NCBI GenBank assembly: GCA_963691705.1
Contig: OY829546.1
Location: forward strand, 35,062,040 to 35,126,039
Reading direction: 5' to 3'
DNA: 64,000 bases
Source: Viola odorata
Lineage: Eukaryota; Streptophyta; Magnoliopsida; Malpighiales; Violaceae
Part shown: positions 53,229-64,000 of the stretch, piece by piece
Layout: the number at the start of each line of letters is the position of its first letter
Position numbering within the stretch: position 1 is the stretch's first letter
Made by a program: the position numbers and the translations under genes
The notes under the pieces: model-generated
What the model was told of the DNA's origin: nothing
The model's database searches: none
What the model saw: the letters and a program-made list of their open reading frames with translations, nothing else

Positions 53229-56200
53229 TGTTGCTACCCGATTTTTGACATAAGTAATCATTACCATATCATAACATACCCACATTTTTATTTTTATTTT
53301 ATCGTCCATAATTATTGTTAATTATATTGTTAAGTATTATTATTATTATTATCATTATTATTATTACCATTATTTATTTTTCGTATCCTGGTATTTTATT
53401 TTATTTTTTTTGTTCGTATTTTTATTCGAGCTTTTATCGGTTTATCGGACCGCTAGCTCGAACTAAATAATAAAATACCCATAATCGCCGAACCACCTCT
53501 CTTCTTCCTCATTTTTCAAATGAAATCTGATAAAGGTTGTTCACCTCTCCCATTGTCAAAGGGAATCAGACACAAACGGCTCTTTTCCTCAGTTTTCAAA
53601 AGAAAATCTGAGAGAGCCGGCTCTCCTCTCCATTTGTCAAAGCAGATCCCATGAACCCCGCTCATTCTTCCAATTTTTCTTCAAAAAAATCTCTGACAAA
53701 CATTTGAATTAATCTCAATCCCTTCTCTCATCACCATGACCGGACCCCTACCTCCTCAATGTATCTCACCCTCTATAAATTAAGAGCAAATCCTTTGCAA
53801 GAGGAGGAGACTGATCCCAGAGCAAATTACCCCCCTGCCAAATCCCAACCCTCAATTTCACTCTCACTCTGTAGAAATCCCAATCCCACACGATCACCAA
53901 CAAATATCTTCATCCTCGCTGCCCAATACTGAACCCATCTTAACCCTCACTGCCTAAACGCCACGCCCTCTCTTTAAAATCACCAAAATCATCGACACAC
54001 TGCACCTACTCATCAAACCCAAATTAAATCACCCATCAGCAAATTAAATCACTTATCCGAAACCAAATACACCCAACCCAAAATTAATTCAAACACAACT
54101 CAAAAACCACCATTCCGGTCCACCTCACCCGAAACAGCCACAAAGACCGCCCCAAACCAACCTAAAATCAACACCAAACAGTCACCGAACCAGCACCAAT
54201 CAGTCACCTCTGCCACCCTAAAACAGCCACCTCTGCCACCCAAAATCAGTCCCAAAATCAGCCCCGAAGTCCACCCAAACAGCCCCAAAATCAGTAACAA
54301 ATCAGCCCCAAAACCAGCCCCGAAATCCACCCAAACCACCACTGCAAACCACCACTGAACCTAATCCAGCTACCCAGCCGCTCAAACCCGTCGGCCATTC
54401 AACCAAAATACTCACCTCACCCGCGCCAGCGCCGTCGCCGCGGTTCACCGTCGTTCCAGCCCCGTCGCCGCGCCAGCCGCGACCTCTCCGTTCGTTTCCT
54501 CTCTTGCTTACTTTGCTCCTGTTTTTGTGCTTGTTGTTGGTCTCTTTGCTGTTGTGTTTGTGTTTGATTCGCAGGAGATGAAGAGATAGAGGAGGAGTCG
54601 CCGGCGGCAGAGGAAGAAAGAGATTGGTTTGCTTGTGTAGCCGCCGGCGGCTTGAGGAAAGGGAAGGAGATGAATTATGTTTGTGTAGGGTTGGGGCTGA
54701 TGAGAAAATCCTATTATTTGTTAGGGTTGGGCTTGGCTAGGCCGGCCCATTAAGAAAGAAGAAGGAGAGATGGGCTGTTGTTGTTAGGCTGGCCCGTCGA
54801 GAGCTTTTTTATTTATTTCGTTCGTAGTTTACTCGTATGCATGCTTGTAATATTTATTTATTTTCGTTCTGTGCTACTAACCGATCTGTGATGCAGGTGC
54901 CCGTTCGAGGAGATTTTTGCTAGTTATTTTATTTGTTATGTGATGCATGATTATTTAGAATTGCTATAATTTAAAATTAATTTGATTGCATGAGAATAGT
55001 TTGATTAAGAAACTCTCTTTAGTTTTAATCTTTAATCAACCCTTGTTTGAACGAATTAGGTAGAAATACTCAACATTTTATTTTCTTTAAATGCATGAAA
55101 TTTGAATAGGATTAATAATAAACATCACGCTCTAATTCAATTGCATGATTATTAATTACTAAATCCCCAAACCTTTAATAATTCCCTGAAAATAAAAAAT
55201 GAGTAAAATCAATCAAAGAAAATTAAACAAAATAGTAATTAAAACCTAAGATTTAAATCTTTTCCAATAACTTAATCTCATTCAAAAGTAGTAAATCACC
55301 AAAGAGAATAATCATTTGAAAGCGAAAGGATAGTAAATGGGCCTTAAGCCCAACTCATAGAAAATACCTCCATATTTTTAAACCCTCTTATATGTTTCCC
55401 TTTTTTTTAAAATGAGATTTAGATCTTTACTGTTGTGTGATCGCTTAAATTTAGAAATCCTTTGTTATTTATTTTTTGCTCATGAATGTATTTTAATTTA
55501 TGCTATATTGACGAATGTGTTATGTGCGCGGCTTCGACCCCACTTCCCGGTTTTTCTCTTTTCAACGTGTTTTCTCGCATTCATATAAACGGTACTTTGC
55601 TAGTCTATGCATGCGTAGAACTACTTAGTAAATAGGATTAATCACGTGCATTAGCCCAATGATGATAGTGTTTCAAACGTGATGATAGTGGATTTGTTCA
55701 CCATGATTCGTCTGTGATTCACTAGGGTCGTCGCTTTGGTAAAGATTAATAATAAAATGGTAGTAATTTCACCAAAATTGGCATGTAATCGGACTAATTT
55801 TGAACTCGATTAAATTAAACCGGAATAGGTATATAACCACCCTTTTTCATGTTTTAGAGATTAAAAATGTTATTTTCTGTTAAACAACTCGACAATAATT
55901 AGGATAAAATCAATCAAACCGACTTAAAGCTAATGCGACGATACCTCCCCTGAGGGCCCAATTACTTATTTTCAACATGATTTTTAAACACCTCTTTTTT
56001 TTAGAACCGGTAACCTTTTTAAGGATGAGACTCGGGTGCCTAACACCTTCCCGAGCCCATAATACGACCCCGAACCGTAGTTCTCGGGTTTAGACCCTTT
56101 TATTTGTGCCTTAGTTTTATTTTATTTTCTTCTTCTTTTTCGAACTTTTTAGGTTTCCCTAAACCTTAGAAAATAGGGTGGCGACTTCATTGTTATGTGA

Positions 56201-56241
56201 ATTTCATTGCGTCCCGAATTTTCGCTCGCGACGGTGCGACA
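53229..56241 (+). repeat. 3' LTR of Ogre-1 (3013 bp)
   Basis: Same length and termini as the 5' LTR. Differences seen by eye are about eight single-base changes (for example CAGTTT/CGGTTT early, TCAAGTG/TCACGTG, ACTTGTT/ACTTATT) and no net indel, so about 99.7% identity. Followed by the TSD CACTG (56242-56246). Confidence 0.95.
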
Positions 56242-56246
56242 CACTG

Positions 56247-58292
56247 ATTGGCAGATCTCTAAGACGCAAGAATAACTTATTAGGACACAAAAGTACTATA
56301 CTCCACTGTTACAGAGCAACTAACTCAAGCCAAAAACTAGGCTCCGCTACTAAATTCATCACACCCTAAATGAGCGTGTGTGATCAGCTAATAGTTTGAA
56401 TGGATTCTAGTATTCATCTCGAACTCCCACAAGCCTAACTTGACTCCTTATTAAGGTGTCTTCCAAAATTAACAATTAATTTGTTTCAAAACTCAAGATT
56501 TTTTTATTTTATTACTAAGTAATAAATACAGCAACACATGGTGACTTCAACATTTAATACAATAAGTAACATTATAGACCTAATAGGGCATTTGTTATTT
56601 ACAACCCCAAAATAGACATATATAAATATTATTAATCGACTAGGCCCTTGCGGAGGAGAATAGTAGGCATACCGATTAAACTTGAAAAGTATTCCCCTAG
56701 ATCTGCTAACCAGAACTCACTACAATCTGCCACCAACTGAAAAATGATTATTAAGAAAGGGTGAGTTACCACAACTCATTGAATAAATAATACAAGATAT
56801 AAATAGACATATCCAAGCAACCATTCATATTCACTGTATTCACTACATATAATATAATATAACTACTAATATATAGACATTACAACTCTTATATTCATCA
56901 TAATCCAGTTAAACTATCAAACACAATAAACTATTGTTCAGACTGTGATAATTCACGTGCCAGAACCTTAATCCCTACAGGCTAGGATATTAACTCAGAT
57001 CGTGATCCCTTCACGTGCCAACAACACTATCCCTGCAGGGTATGATATATGAAATTCTCAACAGACGGAAGTGTTGCCCAAGCCACTTTAAGTTAACGCC
57101 ATAACCTTCGGCTAGCTAAGGTTTAACAAACCATGTGCACATGTATAACACCACCCTTATTAGTTAGCGTAATAAACAACATAATATACCATCTTTTATC
57201 ACTAATTACTATCACCATGCATATTCACAACCATAATACAATACTTACAGTCATAACATAATTTATACGAAAAGTCAGTATGTAATAGTATCACGCAATT
57301 TATATTTTGCATTATTCACTCATAGTTTGTATATATACAGCAGAAGTCGCTTCACGTGCCATATCGTTATCTACACAACGATAATTAAATACCATATCGT
57401 TATCTACACAATAATTAAGTAAACTTCAGACATGTACCTATGTTTACTAAGAGTACGAAAAGCTTTCAGTTAGAAATATCCTATCACGTAATTAAAATCC
57501 AGAACACAAGGATCATTGAAAGTAAATATAAGTAAATAAACTAAATTACTATTATTCCCATCCTTTTCACCAAACCTGTACAAATGGTTAAAAGACCAAC
57601 ACAATTTCTCATCTCCCTTTTTTTTCTTTGTTGTATTCAGCTCCTCACACCCCTTTCCCTGTTTCTTTCCAATTTCGGCTCCTTTTTTTTTTCTTACAAC
57701 CAATTAATTAAAACCTATCTAATTATCATAATTTCTTACAATCTTCCTTATAATCAATCATAACCATAAACCAACACTATTTCCATACTCTCTCCTAGCA
57801 CTCACACAGGTAAGTGAATACATGGTCAAGTAGCCACGTTGCCCGAAAGAATTATGTATGCAATGCGAAACAAGGTATTGAATTCAATAAATAATATATC
57901 AAACAAAAGGAAAACTTGCATGACATATAAGGTAGTTACAACAAACCTTTAGTACACCAATAATTATCCAATATATTTCACATTTAAAACTAGAAACAAC
58001 TTTCCCAAAACTGATCCTAACATAGGGACTAATCTATAAATGCTAAAAAATTTAGGAACTAAACTTCATCATCTCCATAACTCTAGGGACTAAATTGTAA
58101 TTAATTTTCTGCAATTTTTTTCCAGAATTCCAAAATGTTTAACACCTACAGAATCCACTTAAGCAACTACCCAGTTTATTCTACTCATTAAAACCTATTC
58201 TTTTAACCATTATAATGGTATTTCCATACTCAAGACTTAAGTGAACTATAAATATAAGAACTAGAATTTTAAGAAAAGAAACTTATAGATCC
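56247..58292. other. Unassigned AT-rich region between the two Ogre elements
   Basis: No convincing gene. The word TTCACGTGCCA occurs three times (about 56951, 57010 and 57350), and a block ACCATATCGTTATCTACACAA is duplicated (about 57357-57412). These and the composition suggest an old degraded element, originally contiguous with 36827-38387. Confidence 0.35.
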
Positions 58293-61200
58293 TGTTCATA
58301 CTCGAATTTCGATGCCATTTAAATTGAATTTATCATTTCTATTATTTTACTTAACTTACTGTCATTTCTAATTAATTTACTGTCGTTAGTTTATTTTCTA
58401 ATTCTCGTCGCAGTTTATTGTCGTTATTATTCTCACCAGCATCATAAATCGCTTTTTTAATTTTCCGTCACAATATTTTTATTATTATTACTATTAATAT
58501 TTTCAGCCTTAAAAATTATATTTTTAATTATCCGTTAGTCATCTGCTATTTATTTTTCCGTTTTAGGTCATCGCATAAAATTTAGGATTTTTAGTATTTT
58601 ATCATTTTTTTTATCATTTTTTATTTTATTATTATTTTTGTTAGAGCTTTTATTGGACCCTAGTAAGTTTGCTCGGACCATTGATCGAACACGTTATTTC
58701 TTCAGTTACCTACTCTTTTTTTCATTCACGCCAGTCAACTTCATTTCGTGCAATTTTCGTTGTAACGTCATTTATTTTTCGTTCGAAAATATTCATGTTT
58801 CCGAACGAGAAAATAAACACGTTAAAATAATTTTTTCCTTCATTCACTATTGACTAGTAAATTCGTCTCATTTTTCTCTACAACTTGGTCACCTCGGATT
58901 TTTAAGATCTCTCATGTCAAGCGAGTTCGCTCGTACCACTACCTGAGTCAAATATCTCGTTCGAGCTCATTTTTGCTCCCGAGTGAAATTTCTTGGAGAA
59001 AAGGCTCAAACATCTTTCCTTATCGGCCAGTTATTTTTTATTATTTTTCTAGATCGTGCCACCTCTTTTTATTTCGTAAAATTAATTCCCTAGTATTTTT
59101 CCCGTTAGAACCTTCCTCGTTCGTAGATGATTTTTTTATAGCGGCTTGGGACGAACTTTTATCGCACACTGTTTATCAATTCGCTCGTCTTATTTTTCTC
59201 TACGCGCTGACACTTTTGGCTCGAGTTTTTAAAACGGTTGTTCGCAAAAATGGCTCGTGGCTATTTAAATAAATTTAAAAGGACAAGATGGTCATCACCA
59301 TTGATCTGGTTATCCAAGAAAAGTCAACCAGATCAACGACCCACTATTTACATGCATGGTGCATGTAAACAGTGGCGATGAGCAGCAGCGGAGCAAGCCA
59401 CAGAGCTGCTTGCTCCCGTCGCTTCCTGTCCCGTCTGCCATCATCACCAACGGCCATAGCCCTGCCAGCACGACGACGTAGTCACGCCAGCACGACGCCT
59501 GGCTCCTCTACGCGCAGCACCGCGTCTCCCTCCACTCGCGAGCTCGCCTATAAATAGGCCATTGCCTCCAACAGAAATCTTCACGAATTCACCCAAGCAG
59601 AAACTGCTACTTCTCCCTCTTAACCGATTGCTCATGTAGAGCATAAGTTGCCACCTTTTTTCAAGCATTTTCAGTAAGCATTCTTCAAGCTTTTTTTCTT
59701 CATGTTTCTACGTTTTCTTTCTTTAATTTTCTTATTGTCATTTTGATCAAACCAACTGCTTATCTTTATACCATTAATTCCTATATATGCCATAGATTAA
59801 ATGCATGCTTTTAATTTGCTTAATCGTTAGATGAATCTTATGAATTTCGAGTTTTTTCATTAATTACCATTTTCACAGTTTTTTTGAAATTAAATTCGGT
59901 ACGATTTAAATTGGGATTCAAAGTCTATACGGTCGGGAAGTCATCAAGGAGACGAGCGTTTCGGTATAAAGGTTTTGGGAATTGGCCATTATTGGCCGGA
60001 CCTTGGTCACCGGCAGTAGCGCCGGCGACCCAAGGTTGAAGAAAGTGAACAGCGCTTGGGTTGTTCACGCGGGAAGGAAAGAAAGGTGATGGGCTCGGCC
60101 CATCACAATAAAAATCTGATTTTCTTGGGCCAGGAACTATTCCTAGCCCATTTCTTTTATTTTTCAAGCTGGGCCTGGCCCATTTTCATTCTTTCCAAGA
60201 TCTCGGATCGCGTTTTTCTTAAAAATATTCGGGCATTCCATTATGACTATTTTTGTACTGTCGCTTTAAAATTTTGTACCTATCAACTATTTAAATTTTC
60301 GCAATTTATTCTCTGCAACCTATCAACTGTTTAAATTTTCCGCACTTTAATTTTCGGCAATTTACTTTCCGCAATTTAAATTCAATCATTTAATTTACCG
60401 CCTATATGGTCGGTCGCATTTTTTATTGCCGCAAATATCAACTGCTTTAAATTCTCGCAAATATCAACTATTTAATTTCTGAAAATATCAACTGCTTTAA
60501 ATTCTCACAAATCATCAACTGCTTTAAATTCTTGCAAATATCAACTGTTTAATTTTTCTCGCAAATATCAACTATTTAATTTTTCTGCAAATCATCAACT
60601 GCTTTAATTTTCTGCAAATCATCAACTGCTTTAATTTTCGCAAATCATCAACTGTTTAATTTTTCTGCAAATCATCAGCTGTTAAATTCTCCTACAAATC
60701 ATCAAATATTTAATTTTTTTCAATTATCATCATTTAAATTTTTGTATGCATCAAATCATCATTTAAATTTCTCGCACTTATCAACTGTCATCATTTTAAT
60801 TTCTCGTATGCGTCAAATTGCCGTTTTAATTTTCGTATGCGTCAAATCGTCATTTTTATCTTCGTATGTGTCAAACCATCATTTAATTTTTCGATATATA
60901 TCAACTATTTATTTAAATTCCCGCATTCATAAACTGCTTATTTATTTTTCGACCTATCGCTAACACTCTCATTTTGTAGGTTTAAAATTTAAGCTTCGCT
61001 CGAAAGTACGCCTTTCTTTCCCTTTTATTTATTCAAAGGTTTCCGTAAATATTAATCGTATGCACGATATATAGAATTTCTAGAATTAAAATCAATCCAC
61101 ATGAACAACTTGTTTAAATGACTCACTTTAAATGCAGTGCTCATTTGTTTTAAATTCTGATTATATTGACTGCATGTGTGTTGGTGGCTTCGATCCCACA

Positions 61201-61835
61201 TCGGTTCATCATTTTAAAATATCTCCCATTTAAATTTGTACTTTGTTAGCAATCCATGATAGAATCACTTAGTAATTAATTTAATCATGCATGACCCTAT
61301 GATGAAAAAGAGGGCGCTCATTCGGTCTTACGAAAAATTCAGTCCCATCACACTACGATCAGGGATAATCGATTGGTCTTGAAAACGGTAACCCCGTCCG
61401 AAAAGATTTATAAAACGGTAACCCCGTCCAATGATTAATTATTCCTGAACGGTCCCGATCATGGAAAAGACTAAAGTGACGATTCCTCTAAGGACCCCCT
61501 TTTAAAATGCATTTTTATCAAACATCTTTTAAACACCTCTTATCAACCAGTAACCATTTTCGTATGTGACTCGGGTGCATAACATGTTCCCGAGTCCATA
61601 ATACGACCCCTAACCTTTGTTCTTGGGTTTAGACCCTCTTTTTTGTGCCTTTAGTTTTTTATTTTTTTTATTATTTTTTTATTTTTATGCCATGACGATT
61701 AGGTTCCCTAAAGCCTAGAGGCAAAAGTTAGGGTGGCGACTTCATTGCATGTTGTGAGGCGTCCTTTTACGCCGAGCATCGTAAGGTCTCAGATTCGTCG
61801 TATACTCGCAATTTTTTTATTTTCGGGGCGCGACA
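58293..61835 (+). repeat. 5' LTR of Ogre-2 (about 3543 bp)
   Basis: The start TGTTCATACTCGAATTTCGA was chosen because it aligns with TGTTGCTACCCGATTTTTGA of Ogre-1. The end GGGCGCGACA matches GGTGCGACA. The TATA box TATAAATA is at 59549-59556. Shared blocks near the end include 'GACTCGGGTGC-TAACA' and 'GGGTTTAGACCCT'. The left border is less certain than the right. Confidence 0.7.
60270..60960 (+). repeat. Degenerate minisatellite in the Ogre-2 LTR
   Basis: About 20 imperfect 25-30 bp units built on 'GCAAATCATCAACTG(C/T)TTTAA(A)TTTTC'. Low complexity with no coding value. Confidence 0.75.
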
Positions 61836-61838
61836 GTT

Positions 61839-61856
61839 TGGCGACTTCACTAGGGA
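61839..61856 (+). promoter_or_regulatory. Primer-binding site of Ogre-2
   Basis: TGGCGACTTCACTAGGGA three bases after the LTR end; one difference (G to A) from the Ogre-1 site. Confidence 0.75.
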
Positions 61857-62380
61857 CTTTAGGGTCGAAGCCGGTTTTATTTTTTGAGGTGTTTATTTGT
61901 TTATTTACCCACTTTGATAGATCGCTAAGTTGTTTATTTATTCGCTTTGATATCAATTGTCATATGCATTTCATAATGCCCTACACCCCGGGGACAATTA
62001 CCAAATTAGGAGGGTAGTAGTGACGCTCTAGGGCACATGTCCTGGGTAGTGTTCACCAATCCCAACTCGGATGAACCCCTAAAGATAGTCGAAAGGTTCC
62101 CTAATTCCGCAAGGAATCGGTTGACACTGGACGACACTTTAGGGACCTTTTCATGGTATCATCCGGGAACCGTTCAAGCTAGTTAGAAAAGTCAGAATCA
62201 GAGCCCCAGCACATGCATCATGATCATATCTGCTTTGTCGTGGCTCTATTTATCTTGTTACCATGATTTCCATTTTTCATAATTTTTCTTTTATACGAAC
62301 TGTAAATTTCTTGCACGTACAGGTTACTTCGCACTTAAAATTTTATTTCTGTCCCACAGGACCCATTTTGCTCATTCGAA
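61857..62380. other. 5' leader of Ogre-2
   Basis: Non-coding. Shares blocks with the Ogre-1 leader (TTAGGGTCGAAGCCGG, GGTATCATCCGGGAACC and CACAGGACCCA before ORF1). Confidence 0.5.
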
Positions 62381-64000
62381 ATGTCAGCACCTACACTACT
62401 TTCACTTGATATTTTCAGGGGACGAAGTTTCGACGATCAGGCCACGCGAGGAGACTTGTTGGAACCTGGGTTCACCCCTGACATCACCACTAAGGTCAAA
62501 GTAGAAGTCACAGATTTTGACTTAACTAGGATTCGAAAGTTGAGAAATGAGTTAACTGAAGATGAGGAGACACAGTTTGAATGTAGTTATGGAAAGCTAC
62601 TGACCTTGGTTAATGTAAAGACTGATTGGGGTTGCATCCAGGCAGCCCTAAAATTCTAGGATCCCTATTATCGGTGCTTCTCTTTTGATAGAGGGATAGA
62701 CTTGACTACCACACTAGAGGAATATTCTGCTCTGGTATGCTTTGCATCTCCTATATCGGCCATATACCAAAACATTCGACTCGACTCCTCCAGTGTCAAA
62801 ATAAGGCTTGATAAGTTGTTAGGAATCACTACTCGGCTCAAAGAAGGTGACTACTTCTGGTGTTGGTCAGATATTGAAGCACGATTTCAGTTGTCCAACG
62901 GGGAAAAGGGCTTAAGGATTCTGGCTTTCGCAATCGTAGGATTTGTCCTTTTTCCTAAAATGAAGAACGCCGTCGATTTTGCAGCGGCCAATGTCTTTTA
63001 CGAGATGGAGGCGAACGCCATCAATCCTACAACAGCCATTTTAGCCAAGACTTTTTGCTCTCTAGACTCTTGTCGAAGGAAAGGGAAAGGAAGACTTACC
63101 TGTTTCACCCAGTTGTTAACAGTATGGTTAGTTAGCCACTTCAAACAGACACCAGATCAGTCCATATTCTTTGCAAGCTACATAAAATCGTGCCCTTTGA
63201 TCAGAGTTATCAACACAACGGCCACAGATAAATGGAAAATGGAGAATAAAGATGTCTGGGTCGACCGATTCATAAACCTCTCAGGAGAAGACTTTAGTTG
63301 GCACGCCAAATGGCTGCATGCCTCCGATCCCATCGTCTACTGCGGACCCTTACCTTGGGTTCCTTTGATCGGAGCATGGGGTGCATTCACTATTGCCCCG
63401 CCCTCGTCCTCAGACAGTTTTGCATCATGCAAGTGATCCCCGTGATATTTGGCATGATAGGGTCAAACCTGCCACACACCGGAGAAAATCAGAACATTCA
63501 GCAGTACGCTCAAGACTGGACTCACCCCTTTTGTCTCAAGGGACATGTCACCCCTGCAGCAACGATGCCGGAATATCCACAGTGGAGGTTAAGACGAGTC
63601 AACGGCAATGTCTTACCCCACCCGGAAAATCTGAAACCAATAGAAGAAGAAGAGGAATCTCAGGTGAGCGAAGGGATGAATGTCATGGCTTACGCTCAAG
63701 TAGTTGAACAGATGCGAGCAACGCAAGAAGAACGGGATCAGATGGCAGAGGAAAGGGATGATTCCGTAGCCCATCAATGCTACCTAGAAGTCCAGATGAA
63801 TGAGTTAGAAAGGCGTAGTAAGGACACTATCCGCATGCAAGCGACAAAACAGAAAGTGGCCCTCAAGGACTTTAAGGAACGTTTGAACAACGAAATCCGC
63901 AAGAAAGAAGTATCAAGTGCCATAATTGAAGACAAAAATTCGGTGATAAGGATCTTGACTACTCGTGTAAACTTGGGAGACAGGAAGAGCCAGGCACTGC
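62381..64000 (+). pseudogene. Ogre ORF1 protein of Ogre-2, one nonsense codon and one frameshift, partial
   Basis: Starts MSAPTLLSLDIFRGRSFDDQ. It aligns with Ogre-1 ORF1: LRNELTEDEETQFECSYGKL, then a TAG at 62657-62659 exactly where Ogre-1 has the Trp codon of FWDPYYRCF (TGG to TAG). LEEYSALVCF and CRRKGKGRLTCFTQLLTVWL follow. Near 63385-63400 the frame shifts by one base; the new frame has VNGNVLPHPENLKPIEEEEE and a long coiled coil, and stays open to the window end. The coding potential is largely preserved, so the decay is recent. Confidence 0.82.

Larger units (their letters stand above)
38393..56241 (+). mobile_element. Ogre-1: complete, very young Ogre-like Ty3/gypsy retrotransposon (17,849 bp)
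   Basis: Two 3013-bp LTRs (TGTTGCTACCCG...GGTGCGACA) of identical length with about eight substitutions by eye, flanked by CACTG. Order: LTR, primer-binding site, extra ORF1, gag-protease, intron, RT-RNase H-second RNase H-integrase, tandem repeats, polypurine tract, LTR. A large size, an ORF1 before gag and an intron before RT are established marks of Ogre elements. Lesions: TAG in gag (44687), a frameshift about 44850-44900, a 606-bp hAT-like insertion (46670-47275) and TGA in the second RNase H (50733). Confidence 0.95.
58293..64000 (+). mobile_element. Ogre-2: 5' part of a second Ogre-like family, running off the window
   Basis: 5' LTR (58293-61835), primer-binding site, leader and ORF1, same order as Ogre-1. 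ORF1 aligns with Ogre-1 ORF1 over its length. The LTRs are different in most of their length, so this is a separate family. GATCC (58288-58292) is the expected TSD. Gag and pol should follow beyond 64000. Confidence 0.85.

Noticed and set aside
57470..57703. Lys-rich minus frame in the region between the Ogre elements
   Set aside because: AT-rich low-complexity reading without homologue in the window or recognised motif.
58638..59557. Plus frames in the Ogre-2 LTR
   Set aside because: They lie in U3 upstream of or at the TATA box and show no similarity to known proteins.
60270..60960. CRISPR-like periodic array
   Set aside because: Units are degenerate, contiguous and without unique spacers; it is a minisatellite in a plant LTR.

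Overview
This is a plant nuclear window, almost certainly from a dicot with a large, repeat-rich genome. It is built nearly entirely of nested LTR retrotransposons. I see no ordinary host gene, no rRNA or tRNA gene and no CRISPR array. The evidence is Ty3/gypsy gag, protease, RT, RNase H and integrase domains of plant lineages (Tat/Ogre and a chromovirus-like element), Ty1/copia and endogenous pararetrovirus (Caulimoviridae-like) remnants, GT-AG introns, TATA boxes, and several exact 5-bp target-site duplications (TSDs).

Layout. (1) 1-6296: 3' part of a plus-oriented Tat-lineage element (Tat-A), with four minus-strand genes and a 3' LTR. (2) 6297-11430: older Tat remnant (Tat-B), split by an endogenous pararetrovirus fragment (about 8160-10860). 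(3) 11465-24963: Tat-C, with integrase, two tandem-repeat arrays, a full four-gene minus-strand module and a 3' LTR; a complete 3.3-kb mini LTR element (17469-20743, TSD CCAGA) interrupts it. (4) 24964-25805: end of Tat-D, into which Tat-C inserted. (5) 25806-28562: degenerate chromovirus-like 3' end holding a solo LTR (27279-28091), then a Ty1/copia RNase H scrap. (6) 29205-36826: a minus-strand Ty3/gypsy gag split by a complete minus-oriented Tat-E (29546-36397, TSD AAATT). (7) 38393-56241: a complete 17.85-kb Ogre-like element, Ogre-1, with 3013-bp LTRs, TSD CACTG and about 8 LTR differences by eye, carrying a 606-bp hAT-like MITE. (8) 58293 to the window end: the 5' half of a second Ogre family, Ogre-2.

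The most interesting system is the antisense module of the Tat elements. Between integrase and the 3' LTR, on the strand opposite to gag-pol, lie four genes in fixed order, numbered here from the 3' LTR inward. asg1 is a roughly 126-aa orphan. asg2 is a Pro-rich/basic protein with an acidic tail. asg3 and asg4 are paralogous proteins with a domain resembling the Pfam 'putative gypsy type transposon' family plus coiled-coil tails. asg3 and asg4 share a phase-1 GT-AG intron at the same Met-Gly position, and most copies have their own TATA-like box and CACGTG G-boxes. Antisense ORFs are known in Tat elements; the multi-gene, intron-bearing, separately promoted organisation is what deserves study. 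Introns on the antisense strand cannot be spliced from the genomic (sense) RNA, which would explain how they survive retrotransposition.

All coordinates come from reading the sequence by eye. LTR identities are hand counts, and family names were not checked by database search.
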